DNA from: Cyanobacteria bacterium RI_101
Lineage (GTDB): Bacteria > Cyanobacteriota > Cyanobacteriia > Cyanobacteriales > Microcystaceae
DNA: 64,000 bases
NCBI GenBank assembly: GCA_016471375.1
Contig: WGLZ01000057.1
Location: 1-64,000 of the forward strand
Direction: 5' to 3'
The translations under genes and the position numbers were made by a program. Below are positions 19,562 to 29,599 of the stretch, one piece after another. Each line of letters starts with the position of its first letter. Within the stretch, counting starts at the first letter, position 1. Below the pieces are notes generated by a model. It was not told the origin of the DNA and ran no database searches. It saw only the letters and a list, made by a program, of their open reading frames with translations.

Positions 19562-20269
19562 ATGTATCTTCTGATCCCCGCCGCCGGCGCCGGTAAACGC
19601 ATGGGCGGCTCCCAAAATAAGCTTTTGCTCTCTCTCTTGGGACGCCCTCTTTTGGCGTGGACCCTAGAGACGGCGCTGGGCGCCGAAAGCGTTGAGTGGA
19701 TCGGGATTATTGGTCAGCGCCATGATTTTGCCGCGTTTGAGGACATCTTAGCCGGTCTTTCCTTGGAGGGGAAACCCTGTCGGCTCATCGAAGGCGGCGC
19801 TAGTCGTCAAGCTTCGGTTTTTAACGGTTTGTCGGCGCTTCCCGAGGCGGCCGAAAAAGTTCTCATTCACGACGGCGCTCGGTGTTTGGCCACGGCGGAT
19901 TTATTTAACCGTTGCGCCAAGGAACTGGCCCAAACCGACGGTCTCATCGCCGCGGTTCCCGTCAAGGACACCATCAAAAAAGTGGACGGCCAAGGCTGGA
20001 TTACGGAAACCCCGGAACGGAGCGCCCTCTGGGCCGCCCAAACGCCCCAGGGGTTTAGGGTCGAGTTGCTGAAAGACTGCCATCGGCGGGGATTAGAACA
20101 GGGTTGGGAAGTCACGGACGACGCCGCCCTATTGGAGCGTTGCGGAGCGCCGACGCGGGTGATCCTCGGGGAGGAAACAAACCTCAAAATCACCACGCCG
20201 GTAGATTTGGCGCTGGCGGAGTTTATTCTCTCTCAGCGTCAAGCGATTAACGCCTTAACGGGCGAATAA
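19562..20269 (+). CDS. ispD: 2-C-methyl-D-erythritol 4-phosphate cytidylyltransferase
   Basis: LIPAAGAGKRMGGSQNKLLLSLLGRPLLAWTLE...HDGARCLA...AAVPVKDTIKKV...TDDAALLE. Confidence 0.95.
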   Translation: MYLLIPAAGAGKRMGGSQNKLLLSLLGRPLLAWTLETALGAESVEWIGIIGQRHDFAAFEDILAGLSLEGKPCRLIEGGASRQASVFNGLSALPEAAEKVLIHDGARCLATADLFNRCAKELAQTDGLIAAVPVKDTIKKVDGQGWITETPERSALWAAQTPQGFRVELLKDCHRRGLEQGWEVTDDAALLERCGAPTRVILGEETNLKITTPVDLALAEFILSQRQAINALTGE

Positions 20270-20677
20270 ATCAATGGCCGCGTCGAGGGCGGAGGGGTAA
20301 TGCTTGGCCAGTTCCGCGAACCAAATGCCTTCCCCAGAAAGCGGATCGAGTTCGTTGAGCCACTGTTGAGCTTTTTGCGCAATCTTGGCTGAATTGTCCG
20401 CTTTTTTCCGAGGGGCTAAACAGTCCAGTTCTGGCTCTAAAGACTGTTTTTTGGCTGGCGTTACCGACGCGTCTGGGGGCGGATTTTTCGGCCGCTCTCG
20501 CTCTAATTCCTTTAGGAGCCGATCGAGACTCGGATGTTGAGACGGCGAAGGGCGCGGGTTATTCGACCCGTCCTCTAGAGGGGGCCGCGCCCCTGGTTCC
20601 GGCGTTGCTTCCGAGACTTCCAGATATTTTTGGCGCATATCCGCCAAGATCGACTCAAGAGAATCGGCGTTTTTCAT
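20255..20677 (-). CDS. Conserved hypothetical (possibly Slr1339-type salt-stress family)
   Basis: 140 aa, disordered centre, C-term AQQWLNELDPLSGEGIWFAELAKHYPSALDAAIDLF; adjacent to a VWA gene. Confidence 0.6.
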   Translation of the reverse strand: MKNADSLESILADMRQKYLEVSEATPEPGARPPLEDGSNNPRPSPSQHPSLDRLLKELERERPKNPPPDASVTPAKKQSLEPELDCLAPRKKADNSAKIAQKAQQWLNELDPLSGEGIWFAELAKHYPSALDAAIDLFAR

Positions 20678-20688
20678 GGCGACTAGCC

Positions 20689-21291
20689 CTAGTCCTGAAT
20701 CGCGTTGAGCAACACTTCCGTCAGCGTTAAATCTTCCATTTCCTCGAAGGTCACCGTGTCCACAATATCGAATTTAGCGCCGACGCCCACCAATTGCTCG
20801 TCTAGGGTTTTTAGGAATTTAGTGGCGCCGGGATCGTCGCCGATTTGGATAAAAGACAACGCCAGTTCTTCATCCGCGTCTAACCGCTGACTCGCCTCAA
20901 TAATCGCTTCAAAGACCGAGCGGCGCTCGTTCGGCTCGCCGTCCGTAATAATGAGAATGGTTTCTCCGCCTTTCCCTTGATTCGCTTGTTTACGCCGGAA
21001 AAACTGATTGATGGCGTCTTGTAAGACCGCGGTCAGATTGGTGCCGCCCACCGGCTCATTTTCTTGAAAAATTTGTTCTACCTTAGAGGCGTTGACCTGG
21101 TCATAGCGTTTAAATTTGCTCGAAAAAGTGTAAACCGTTATTCCGTCAGGATCGAGTAAGTCGCATTTTCTGGCTAGGGCGAGGGTCGATTCTTGAACTA
21201 ATTCCCAACGGCTTTTTTGGCTTTTGGCGTCAACGGTGGACATACTGCCGCTTTTATCGATAATTAGCGTATAGTCTCTTTGCTCTAGCAT
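20689..21291 (-). CDS. VWA domain-containing protein
   Basis: YTLIIDKSGSMSTVDAKSQKSRW (MIDAS DxSxS), GGTNLTAVLQDAINQFF, LIITDGEPNE. Confidence 0.9.
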   Translation of the reverse strand: MLEQRDYTLIIDKSGSMSTVDAKSQKSRWELVQESTLALARKCDLLDPDGITVYTFSSKFKRYDQVNASKVEQIFQENEPVGGTNLTAVLQDAINQFFRRKQANQGKGGETILIITDGEPNERRSVFEAIIEASQRLDADEELALSFIQIGDDPGATKFLKTLDEQLVGVGAKFDIVDTVTFEEMEDLTLTEVLLNAIQD

Positions 21292-21415
21292 CTTCGATTT
21301 CTCCTGAGATGGACTTACTGTTTATTATAGCTTTAGTCCGGTCGGCGCCGAATTAATACCGAATTAATCAGGCGATGGAGCCGGCGCCGCCCTGGCGAAA
21401 CTCGAAGCCGCTCGT

Positions 21416-22327
21416 TTAACCGCGGGTATTTTTAAGTAAACTTTCCCGCAATTGGGGATAACGAAATTCATAGCCCTGATTCAGCGCCGCCTGGGGGAGA
21501 ACCTGTTGTCCCTCCAACACCAGTTGAGCGCCTTCCCCTAGGAGCAATTTCAGCGCGAAACTCGGCGCGGGCAACCAGGCGGGACGATTCAGGACGTCCC
21601 CTAAGGTTTGGCAAAATTCCGCCATTCTGACGGGATTCGGCGCTGTGGCGTTAACGGCGCCGGTAACCGTCTCTGTTTGCAAAATCCAGAGAATTAACCC
21701 CGCCACATCCTCAATATCAATCCAGGAAAACCATTGTTTTCCCGTTCCTAACGGGCCGCCGGCAAACAATTGGAAGGGGGGCAGGATTTTCGCCAAGGCG
21801 CCGCCGCCGCAGCCGAGGACGATACCAAGACGGAGCAACGCCACCCGGGTCCCGAAAGTTTCCGCAACCAGCGCCTCTTTTTCCCAAACTTGACAAACTT
21901 GGGCCAGAAAATCTTCCCCCGGCGCCGACGTTTCGTCGAAACGGGCCGTTTCGCTCGCGCCGTAGTAGCCAACGGCGGAGGCGCTGATGAAAACCCTCGG
22001 TTTCGGATTCGCCTGGGTCATGGCTTCCACTAACCGGCGAGTGGTATCCCGACGACTGGCCAAAATCCGTTCCTTATACTCCGCCGTCCAGCGCGCGCTA
22101 ATAGGTTCCCCCGCTAGATTAACGGCGCCTTGACAGGTTCCTAGGGCTTGGGGCCAGACGTCGGAGTCGGAGACGATCTCAACCTGAGGAAACCGGGCCG
22201 CGGGAAAACAGCGCCGGGCCTTGTCGGGATTGCGGACGAAGAGAACCGGGATCTGATCCGCGGCGATTAAACGGGGAACAAGGGTCTGGCCAATAAAGCC
22301 GGTGGCTCCGACGAGGGCAATTTTCAT
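21416..22327 (-). CDS. TIGR01777-type NAD-dependent epimerase/SDR protein
   Basis: MKIALVGATGFIGQTLVPRL...VNLAGEPISARWTAEYKERILASRRDTTRRLVEA...ISASAVGYYG. Confidence 0.9.
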   Translation of the reverse strand: MKIALVGATGFIGQTLVPRLIAADQIPVLFVRNPDKARRCFPAARFPQVEIVSDSDVWPQALGTCQGAVNLAGEPISARWTAEYKERILASRRDTTRRLVEAMTQANPKPRVFISASAVGYYGASETARFDETSAPGEDFLAQVCQVWEKEALVAETFGTRVALLRLGIVLGCGGGALAKILPPFQLFAGGPLGTGKQWFSWIDIEDVAGLILWILQTETVTGAVNATAPNPVRMAEFCQTLGDVLNRPAWLPAPSFALKLLLGEGAQLVLEGQQVLPQAALNQGYEFRYPQLRESLLKNTRG

Positions 22328-22402
22328 CGCGTTGGGAATCTAAGATGTCTGCAACTCCACTATAGGCGCTCCGGGGAGAACTCCGTAAAGGGGCTTCGAT
22401 GG

Positions 22403-22945
22403 CTACCGGCGGGCCTTTTGGCGAAAGTCCCAGGGCTTTTCGGCGCCGTCTTGCCAGACCCCGAGCCGTTTTGTCCGGGCCTTTTGCTCCAACTCTGCTA
22501 AAGTCGGGGCGATGTCCCGGCATTGGGAGGCGTATTTTTCGTAAAAAAAGGCGTTGCCGCTGGCCACCATTTCCCCGTTCGCCAAGAGCGGGCGCCCATT
22601 GCGGGGATTTGCCAAGTAAACGCTGGCCACCGAGCGACCATAGCGATCCTGCGTATAGATCTTTAAGGAAAGTTGAGTTGGATTCAGCGCCAAGAAACCG
22701 CGCAGGTGATCCCGACTGCGCTTGCCCCCTGGTTGCTTCAGTTCCGGCGCGTCGATGCAGGCGACCCGAATTTTAAGTTCTTCCCCGCTGGTTTTATGAA
22801 TCACTCGGAAAGTGTCGCCGTCGTAAACCGAGCCTTCCTTGAGGCGCCAGTCTCCCGTTGGGGCGCCCTGGGTTAGGGACGGAGCGCCGGAGAAGAGGGA
22901 AATCAGGAGCGTCAAACTCAGGGGCAGAAGGCGTCGGTAGATCAA
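22403..22945 (-). CDS. Secreted thermonuclease (SNase-like) family protein
   Basis: VYDGDTFRVIHKTSGEELKIRVACIDAPELKQPGGKRSRDHLRGFL...YGRSVASVYL; N-terminal signal. Confidence 0.9.
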   Translation of the reverse strand: MIYRRLLPLSLTLLISLFSGAPSLTQGAPTGDWRLKEGSVYDGDTFRVIHKTSGEELKIRVACIDAPELKQPGGKRSRDHLRGFLALNPTQLSLKIYTQDRYGRSVASVYLANPRNGRPLLANGEMVASGNAFFYEKYASQCRDIAPTLAELEQKARTKRLGVWQDGAEKPWDFRQKARR

Positions 22946-23110
22946 GGCTAGAAACTGGGGATTGGGGGCAACTGAACTCTAGGAGACAATGGATCGGCGC
23001 TGGCAGGATCACCCCTGTTTACTCACAATATCGCCACAGAGTTAATCAATTATTATAGAGCGGTATTCTTGCAAGTGAGGGACGATCTGATCGCTCAAAC
23101 TCTTGATTCG

Positions 23111-23134
23111 AGCACTGAGCGTAGTCGAAGTGCG
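23111..23134. repeat. TGAGCNNNNNCGAAG palindromic repeat
   Basis: agcactgagcgtagtcgaagtgcg; arms gcact/agtgc. Confidence 0.8.
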
Positions 23135-23178
23135 TCTCTCACCAATCTGCAAACCGCTATAACCTCCCCAACTCGACC

Positions 23179-23793
23179 TTAAAAACGCTGACCCACTTCC
23201 AAATACCGGGTTTTCCCCTGACGGCTGAGGATCGCTTTTTGAGCGTCCACTCCGGTTAAAACCCAACCGCTAGCACCGAGACTTTCCCCCACCTGAAGCC
23301 GTAGGGTCATGTCCGCCGTGTTAAAGAGAGCGTGGGACTGGTCGCCCGCTTCCAAGACACCGATTAATTCATAGGTTTGTTTCGTTGTGACCAGGGGCGG
23401 AATCGAGGGACGCGGCGCCGGGGTTAAAACGGGAGGCGGCGCTGTTCTGGGGGGAGGCGGTAGCGGCGCCAGCGCCTGGGGTTGGGGACTGGGATAGACG
23501 GGGTAATAGTATTTTTCAACGACCGGCGGCGGATTAACCGGGGGCGGGGCGGGGGCTTGACTCACAGGTAGAGTGGGCAGGGGCGTCGGGGTCGGCGCCG
23601 AAGGGCTGGGGGCGGTCTGGATTGTTTGCAAGGAGCGCTGGAGGTAGGCGATAAACTGGGCGTCCTGGGGAGAAATTTGGGGTTCCCGACTTTGAAGCCT
23701 CGGCGCCGGCGCCGGTTTCAATAACCAGAGACCAACGGCGCCGCAATAGAGGAGACCGGCGGCGAAAAAAATCTTATCGAAGGGGAGAGACAT
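23179..23793 (-). CDS. Membrane-anchored proline-rich protein, PilP/GspC-like C-terminal domain
   Basis: N-term TM, Pro-rich linker, C-term TYELIGVLEAGDQSHALFNTADMTLRLQVGESLGASGWVLTGVDAQKAILSRQGKTRYLEVGQRF. Confidence 0.55.
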   Translation of the reverse strand: MSLPFDKIFFAAGLLYCGAVGLWLLKPAPAPRLQSREPQISPQDAQFIAYLQRSLQTIQTAPSPSAPTPTPLPTLPVSQAPAPPPVNPPPVVEKYYYPVYPSPQPQALAPLPPPPRTAPPPVLTPAPRPSIPPLVTTKQTYELIGVLEAGDQSHALFNTADMTLRLQVGESLGASGWVLTGVDAQKAILSRQGKTRYLEVGQRF

Positions 23794-23940
23794 AGCGGCG
23801 CGTTGACCCCAGGGCGGATCGAGAACGGGGGCGGTTAGCGCTTTATCTTAACCGTTAGCCGCAGAGAGAGAAACCAGATCCTCGCTTTTCCCTGGAGGCC
23901 TAGATTAGAATAAGTCAAAAAACTTAACGCGCGCCCCGCC

Positions 23941-25518
23941 ATGACCCAGCGTATTCTCTACGTTCGCCTTCCCTGCAATCCCATTTTTCCCATCGGGGTG
24001 GTTTACCTGGCGGATCACGTTCATAAATACTTTCCCGAGATTGACCAGCGGATTTTTGATCTCGGCGCCGTGCCGCCCTTGGATTTCCAGTCGGCGCTGA
24101 AGGAAGCCGTCGCCGAATTTCAACCCACCCTACTGGTGTTTTCCTGGCGGGACATTCAGATCTACGCGCCGGTGGGGGGACGGGGCGGCAATCCTTTGCA
24201 AAACGCCTTTGAGTTTTACTACGCGCCCAATCCCCTCATTCGTCTGCGGGGCGCCCTGGGGGGTCTGAAGGTGGCCGGCGCCTACTATGGGGAACTCTGG
24301 CGGAATTTAGGGCTGATTCGCTTGGGTCTGCGGGAAGCCCGGCGCTATCGCCCCGAAGCCCAGGTGATTGTCGGCGGCGGCGCCGTGAGCGTCTTTTACG
24401 AGCAATTGAAAACCCAACTGCCCCAGGGCGCCATCGTTTCCGTGGGGGAAGGGGAACTTCTGTTGGAAAAAGTCCTGCGGGGGGAAAGTTTGGCGGGAGA
24501 GCGCTGTTATGTCGTCGGGGAAACGGAACCCCGGCCCCGCTTAATTCACGAAGAGCCGGCGCCGTTGGTGAAGTTGGCCTGCGATTATGACTATATCGAG
24601 ACGATTTTTCCCAGTTTAAATTACTACCTCCAGGACAAAGACTTTTATATCGGCGTCCAAACCAAGCGGGGTTGTCCTCATAACTGTTGCTACTGCGTTT
24701 ACACCGTGGTGGAGGGCAAACAGGTGCGGGTTAATCCGGCCAAGGAAGTGGTGGCGGAGATGCGCCAGCTCTACGACCGGGGGGTGAGGAATTTCTGGTT
24801 CACCGACGCCCAATTTATCCCGGCCAAGCGCTTTATTAACGACGCGGTGGAACTGTTGCAAACCATTGTCGATTCCGGCATGACGGATATTCATTGGGCG
24901 GCCTATATCCGGGCCGATAACCTCACCCCGGAGTTATGCGACCTGATGGTTAAAACGGGGATGAATTATTTTGAAATCGGCATTACCAGCGGCTCTCAAG
25001 AACTGGTTCGCAAAATGCGCATGGGCTACAATCTACGGACGGTTTTAGAAAATTGCCGAGATCTCAAGGCTGCGGGCTTTAACGACCTAGTTTCTGTCAA
25101 CTATTCCTTCAATGTCATCGACGAAACCTTTGAGACCATCCGCCAAACCATCGCCTACCATCGAGAACTAGAAGCCATCTTCGGCGCCGATAAGGTGGAG
25201 CCGGCCATCTTTTTCATTGGTCTCCAACCCCACACCCATTTGGAGGAGTACGCCTTTGAGCGGAAGATTCTTAAACCCGGCTACAATCCCATGAGCCTGA
25301 TGCCCTGGACGGCGAAAAAACTGCTCTGGAACCCGGAACCCTTGGGATCCTTTTTCGGGGAAGTTTGCCTGCAAGCATGGAACCAAAACCCGGAGAATTT
25401 TGGGCGAGAGGTAATGGCGATTCTGGAAAACCGTCTCGGCCGGGCCAACTTAGAAACGGCGCTGTCGGCGCCCCTCGTTTCCGCCCCGGCAGAGGTCAAA
25501 ATCCTAGCCCAGGTCTAG
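23941..25518 (+). CDS. B12-binding-domain radical SAM protein (cyanobacterial family, possibly the PSII high-light-acclimation annotation)
   Basis: CPHNCCYCVY radical SAM cluster motif (CxxxCxxC) after B12-binding-like N-terminus. Confidence 0.85.
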   Translation: MTQRILYVRLPCNPIFPIGVVYLADHVHKYFPEIDQRIFDLGAVPPLDFQSALKEAVAEFQPTLLVFSWRDIQIYAPVGGRGGNPLQNAFEFYYAPNPLIRLRGALGGLKVAGAYYGELWRNLGLIRLGLREARRYRPEAQVIVGGGAVSVFYEQLKTQLPQGAIVSVGEGELLLEKVLRGESLAGERCYVVGETEPRPRLIHEEPAPLVKLACDYDYIETIFPSLNYYLQDKDFYIGVQTKRGCPHNCCYCVYTVVEGKQVRVNPAKEVVAEMRQLYDRGVRNFWFTDAQFIPAKRFINDAVELLQTIVDSGMTDIHWAAYIRADNLTPELCDLMVKTGMNYFEIGITSGSQELVRKMRMGYNLRTVLENCRDLKAAGFNDLVSVNYSFNVIDETFETIRQTIAYHRELEAIFGADKVEPAIFFIGLQPHTHLEEYAFERKILKPGYNPMSLMPWTAKKLLWNPEPLGSFFGEVCLQAWNQNPENFGREVMAILENRLGRANLETALSAPLVSAPAEVKILAQV

Positions 25519-27111
25519 CAGTTGGGCCAGGGATTCTAGATTAGGTTTGAGGCGGTCTAACTCGTCCTGAAGGGGTTGGAGAGATTGTTGGTAAAAGTTC
25601 ACCTGGGACTGAAGAGAGAGAACCTCCTGACGGAGGGCTTCCAGTTGTTTCTCCTCGGTTTCCAGGGCGCCTTTCTTGACGCCTTGCTCCCGCTCCAATT
25701 GACCCGCCATTCCCTCAATGCGCTGTAAATTGTCTTGCAGTAGGCGCACTTCCGATTCTAAGTTAGCCCGTTGTTCGCAGAGATCCGCCTTGCGGTGTTC
25801 CAACTGATGAATCACCGGGTCAAGGTTAATGTTGGGCAAATTGTCCGGGGATTCCACAATGCCCTGACGGCGCCGGAGAATGCGGAGGTGTTGCACCAAA
25901 ATATCCTGCCGTTCCTTGAGGTTGCGGCGCTGGCCCACCAGGGTCTCGTCCAGCATCCGTTTCCGTTCCTGCTCTTCGCCCAGTTCTTCTTCTAAATGGG
26001 AGCGCTCCCCTTCGTTGGCTTGGCTGAGTTGTTGTTCCAGTTGCTCCACCTCCTGACATTGGAGGGTCAGTTCCTCTTCCTGGTCGTTGACAAAACGCAC
26101 CAATTTTTCCAGATCGTTTTGCAGATGGGTGACTCGCTCCTCCAGCTCGTTCAGGGGCAACTGCTCCAGTTGGGCGACGTCCACCTTAGAGTCTTGCTCC
26201 GTTTCCATGGCGCCGGTGGCCAGACGGTAGAGGTTGGATTGCAGTTCGTCCACCAGACGAATTTCGGCGCTGAGGTAACTTAACAGTTGCTGTTTACTGG
26301 TTAAATTGCCCCGCTCAATCAGCAGTTGTTGCTTCGCTTTCTCCAACTCCGCCAGCGCCGTGGTCAACTCCTGCCGCCGCAACTCAAAGAGTTCCTGACG
26401 CTGTTGGAGCGCCGTCCGCTGAGCGCCTAACTGACGCAGGGACTCCTCTAGGGTCTGCCAGTGACCGTTGAATAGTTCCTGTTGCCGATTAACGCTCTGC
26501 CCCGAACCTTGCAGAGATTGCCGGAGCGCCGGCCAGGCCTCCTCGGAAGTGGCCAGGCGCTGCGTCAGCAATTGCAGTTTTTCGACGGTCTGGGGATCCG
26601 CGCCCAAAAAAGCGCCGAAACGCTGTTGCAGGGACTGTAAGCTGGAGCGCTCCTGCTCTAGGCGTTGCCAAGCTTGATCCACCTCGTATTTTTGGCGCTC
26701 CACCTGGGCCAACTGTAATTCCTTTTCCTCCGCGTCCGCCTCCCGGGCCTCGATTTCCATCTCTCGGCGGGAGAGTTCTTGACTTTGATAGGTCAGGGAC
26801 TGCTTCCACTTTTCGATTTCTTCCTGCTGGTCTTTGAGCTTTTCCGAAAGCCGGGAGAGCTTTTGCAACTGCCGCACCACTTCCGGCGCCGCGATTTCCG
26901 GTTTGCCCTGAATTTGTCGATTACTCGCCAGTTGCACGACCCATAGCGTTCCCTCGCTGGCGGAGTCCATCTCTTCCGTGACGATAATTTCTTCGCTAGG
27001 CAGGGCGCTCCAGGTTTGATCGCTGTGTTGACAAGCCAGGAGTTTCAGATCAGTTTTATTGCCGCCTAAAAAGGTTCGGGCTTGCTTTTTAACTTCTGCT
27101 AAGTACAGCAC
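25504..27111 (-). CDS. hmpF: Pilus motility taxis protein HmpF-like coiled-coil protein
   Basis: N-term MLYLAEVKKQARTFLGGNKTDLKLLACQHSDQTWSALPSEEII and EIEKWKQSLTYQSQELSRREMEIEAREADAEE match recalled HmpF family. Confidence 0.8.
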   Translation of the reverse strand: MLYLAEVKKQARTFLGGNKTDLKLLACQHSDQTWSALPSEEIIVTEEMDSASEGTLWVVQLASNRQIQGKPEIAAPEVVRQLQKLSRLSEKLKDQQEEIEKWKQSLTYQSQELSRREMEIEAREADAEEKELQLAQVERQKYEVDQAWQRLEQERSSLQSLQQRFGAFLGADPQTVEKLQLLTQRLATSEEAWPALRQSLQGSGQSVNRQQELFNGHWQTLEESLRQLGAQRTALQQRQELFELRRQELTTALAELEKAKQQLLIERGNLTSKQQLLSYLSAEIRLVDELQSNLYRLATGAMETEQDSKVDVAQLEQLPLNELEERVTHLQNDLEKLVRFVNDQEEELTLQCQEVEQLEQQLSQANEGERSHLEEELGEEQERKRMLDETLVGQRRNLKERQDILVQHLRILRRRQGIVESPDNLPNINLDPVIHQLEHRKADLCEQRANLESEVRLLQDNLQRIEGMAGQLEREQGVKKGALETEEKQLEALRQEVLSLQSQVNFYQQSLQPLQDELDRLKPNLESLAQLLDLG

Positions 27112-27450
27112 GGGGGGATCCTGATGAAGGTCTCGGGGATGGGAGAGCTGGGCGGTGGTCTTATTTTAACCCGATTGTTTGGGGCAGAGGTCATTCCCTG
27201 GGCGCCGGGCGTCGACTCCTGACATCTTCAAGTTCCCGCGAGCCTAAGGGACTCCGCCTAAAGCGACGGGCAAGAAGGAAAAGGGAGAGTCCTGACGGGG
27301 TTATCGGCGCCGTCTACCATGCAGTTATCCGCGTTATCTTAGCGGGTTTTATGACGCCGGAACGTAAAAGGCTTATCGAAATTGGCCTAGCTTACGGCGT
27401 CACTCCGGGATCAGCCCCGCTATCCCCCCGCGTTGGGCGGCCTGTGGACT

Positions 27451-27484
27451 AAAATCTCTGATAGCCGATATCTGGTATCTGACC
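27451..27484. repeat. CTGATATCTG-type short repeat
   Basis: aaatctctgatagccgatatctggtatctgaccc directly 5' of the peroxiredoxin start. Confidence 0.65.
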
Positions 27485-27486
27485 CT

Positions 27487-28062
27487 ATGACTTTTCCCGT
27501 TTGGTTTAAATCCCTACTCCTAGCGAGCCTGAGCCTCGCGCTGTGGGTCGGCGCCGCCTTCTGGGTTCCCCAACCGGTTTACGCCCTCGGCGGCCCTCAA
27601 CTGCCCCTCAACAGTCCGGCGCCGGATTTTACCCTCCCCAGCAATAGCGGCGAAGGGGAGATTTCCCTTTCGGATTATCGGGGCCAATGGGTGGTTCTCT
27701 ATTTCTATCCCCAGGACTTTACCCCCGGTTGCACCCTCGAAGCCCGGCGCTTTCAGAAGGATTTACCCCTCTACCGGGAAAAAAATACGGCGATTCTCGG
27801 CGTCAGCGTCGATAGCGTCGATTCCCACCGGGAGTTTTGCGAGGAAGAAGGGCTACGGTTCCCTCTGCTAGCGGACACCAGCGGCGCCGTCAGTAAGGCC
27901 TATAGCTCTTGGCTCAGCGGCATGTCTCTCCGCCATACTTATTTAATCGATCCAGAGGGGATTTTGCGGGAGCGTTTTTTGGCGGTGCAACCCGCTATTC
28001 ATAGCCAAGAGGTTCTAGAGCGCCTGACGAGTTTACAAGCTTCAATCTCCTCGGCCACATGA
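27487..28062 (+). CDS. Exported peroxiredoxin (BCP/PrxQ type)
   Basis: LNSPAPDFTLPSNSGEGEISLSDYRGQWVVLYFYPQDFTPGCTLEARRFQ; start at M19 of ORF track preferred. Confidence 0.92.
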   Translation: MTFPVWFKSLLLASLSLALWVGAAFWVPQPVYALGGPQLPLNSPAPDFTLPSNSGEGEISLSDYRGQWVVLYFYPQDFTPGCTLEARRFQKDLPLYREKNTAILGVSVDSVDSHREFCEEEGLRFPLLADTSGAVSKAYSSWLSGMSLRHTYLIDPEGILRERFLAVQPAIHSQEVLERLTSLQASISSAT

Positions 28063-28132
28063 CCCTCCATAGCAAAGCCCATTTTTCCAGGGCTGGGTTA
28101 AAGTGGCAAAAAGCGCCTAGGATCTTTTCGCC

Positions 28133-28381
28133 ATGTGTATTTGCGTCAACTGCCATTATGTGGATCGCTGTCTCACCTACCATGCCGTCGAACATCAACA
28201 CCAACAGCCCCACCTGACGGAGATCCCGGATTTCGATCCCCGGGAACCCAGCATTAACGTCAATATTCGCCCCCAGGGGGATTACATCGAAATGGAATGG
28301 GACGTGGTGGGTTGTCTCAGTTTTCAGGAAGAGCGCGGTAAGTGGGCCCGTTTGCGACCCGGCGAAGCGATTCCAACCTAG
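28133..28381 (+). CDS. ycf34: Ycf34 family protein
   Basis: MCICVNCHYVDRCLTYHAVEHQHQQPHLTEIPDFDPREPSINVNI...EMEWDVVGCLSF; cysteine-rich N-term. Confidence 0.9.
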   Translation: MCICVNCHYVDRCLTYHAVEHQHQQPHLTEIPDFDPREPSINVNIRPQGDYIEMEWDVVGCLSFQEERGKWARLRPGEAIPT

Positions 28382-28421
28382 GCGGTCTGGAGGAGCGGAA
28401 AATTGAACTTTCGCCATTGAC

Positions 28422-29399
28422 TTAAAGATTGGCGTACTGACTGAGGGACTGGCGGGGATTCTCCCGGCGCTGGCCCCGGATTTTTTCGTAACACTCCCGC
28501 TCTAAATCCGTCGGATTTTTCGGCGCTTCGATTACCAGTCGAGCCAACAAATCCCCCTTACTTTCTTTTCCCTGGGGCCAGCCCTTGCCCCGCAAACGCA
28601 GAGACTGACCGGAGCGGACGCCGGGGGGCACCTTGAGGGAAACGGCGCCGTCGGGAGTCGGCAGGTCAATCGTGGCGCCGAGGACGGCTTCATCCGGCGT
28701 AATCGGCACTTCGCAGACGAGGTTTTCTCCCTCAAACTGGAAAAAGGGATGGGGTTCCAGATTGACGGATAGGTATAGATCGCCCCTTTGTCCGTAGGGG
28801 TTGGCGTGACCCTTGCCTTTGACCCTGACCCGACTGCCCTGTTTCGCGCCGGCGGGAATACGGACATCGATGACCTCGTTGCCTAAATTCAGGCGCTTTT
28901 GGGTTCCCCGCAGAGCCTCGGCAAAAGTTAACTTCAAGGTCGCTTCTCGGTCGCCGCCGGTCGCCTGGGCGCCGAAATCCCCAAAGCCTCCGGGGGAGGT
29001 TGTCCGGCGATAGCTAGTGGAATAGCCCTGACCGGCGCCGGGGGTGTTAAAGCGCCCCAGCAGTTCGTTGACAAATTCTTCAAAATTACCGTACTGGCTA
29101 AAATCAAAACCGGCGCCGTCCGCGCCGACATTGACATTGCCCGAATAGGGGCCGCCCTGACCGGCTTGTTGCCAATATTGGCCAAAGCGGTCGTATTTCT
29201 GGCGCTTCTCCGGGTCGGAGAGGACTTCGTAGGCTTCGCTCACTTGCTTAAACTTTTCCTCGGCGCCTTTATCGCCGGGGTTGCGGTCGGGGTGATATTT
29301 CAGCGCCAACTTGCGAAAGGTCTTCTTAATCTCCTCTTCCGAAGCGGTTTTACCGATCCCCAAAATGGCGTAGTAATCCTTAAAGTCCGCGGCGGCCAT
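28422..29399 (-). CDS. DnaJ-type (CbpA-like) co-chaperone
   Basis: J domain [37 protein letters not shown] and C-terminal substrate-binding domain, no zinc finger. Confidence 0.93.
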   Translation of the reverse strand: MAAADFKDYYAILGIGKTASEEEIKKTFRKLALKYHPDRNPGDKGAEEKFKQVSEAYEVLSDPEKRQKYDRFGQYWQQAGQGGPYSGNVNVGADGAGFDFSQYGNFEEFVNELLGRFNTPGAGQGYSTSYRRTTSPGGFGDFGAQATGGDREATLKLTFAEALRGTQKRLNLGNEVIDVRIPAGAKQGSRVRVKGKGHANPYGQRGDLYLSVNLEPHPFFQFEGENLVCEVPITPDEAVLGATIDLPTPDGAVSLKVPPGVRSGQSLRLRGKGWPQGKESKGDLLARLVIEAPKNPTDLERECYEKIRGQRRENPRQSLSQYANL

Positions 29400-29528
29400 A
29401 GGGCAAATCTCCTAGTCAACAACAGCTAACGGCGCTCCCCAAACGGGGTTCCCTAAAGTTATCTTCCCCGATTTGCTTCCCCTTAGACAACGAGGGATAA
29501 CCGAAAGCGCCGGAGCGAAAAAAGCGAA

Positions 29529-29555
29529 AAGGGCAGGCTCGGACGGCCTACCCTT
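29529..29555 (-). terminator. Candidate intrinsic terminator downstream of ndhD
   Basis: Hairpin aagggcaggc/gcctaccctt; on the minus strand followed by ttttcgctttttt. Confidence 0.6.
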
Positions 29556-29599
29556 GAAAGTATGGGAGTAAGAGTGGGGACCGCTCCATCCCCCGAGCG

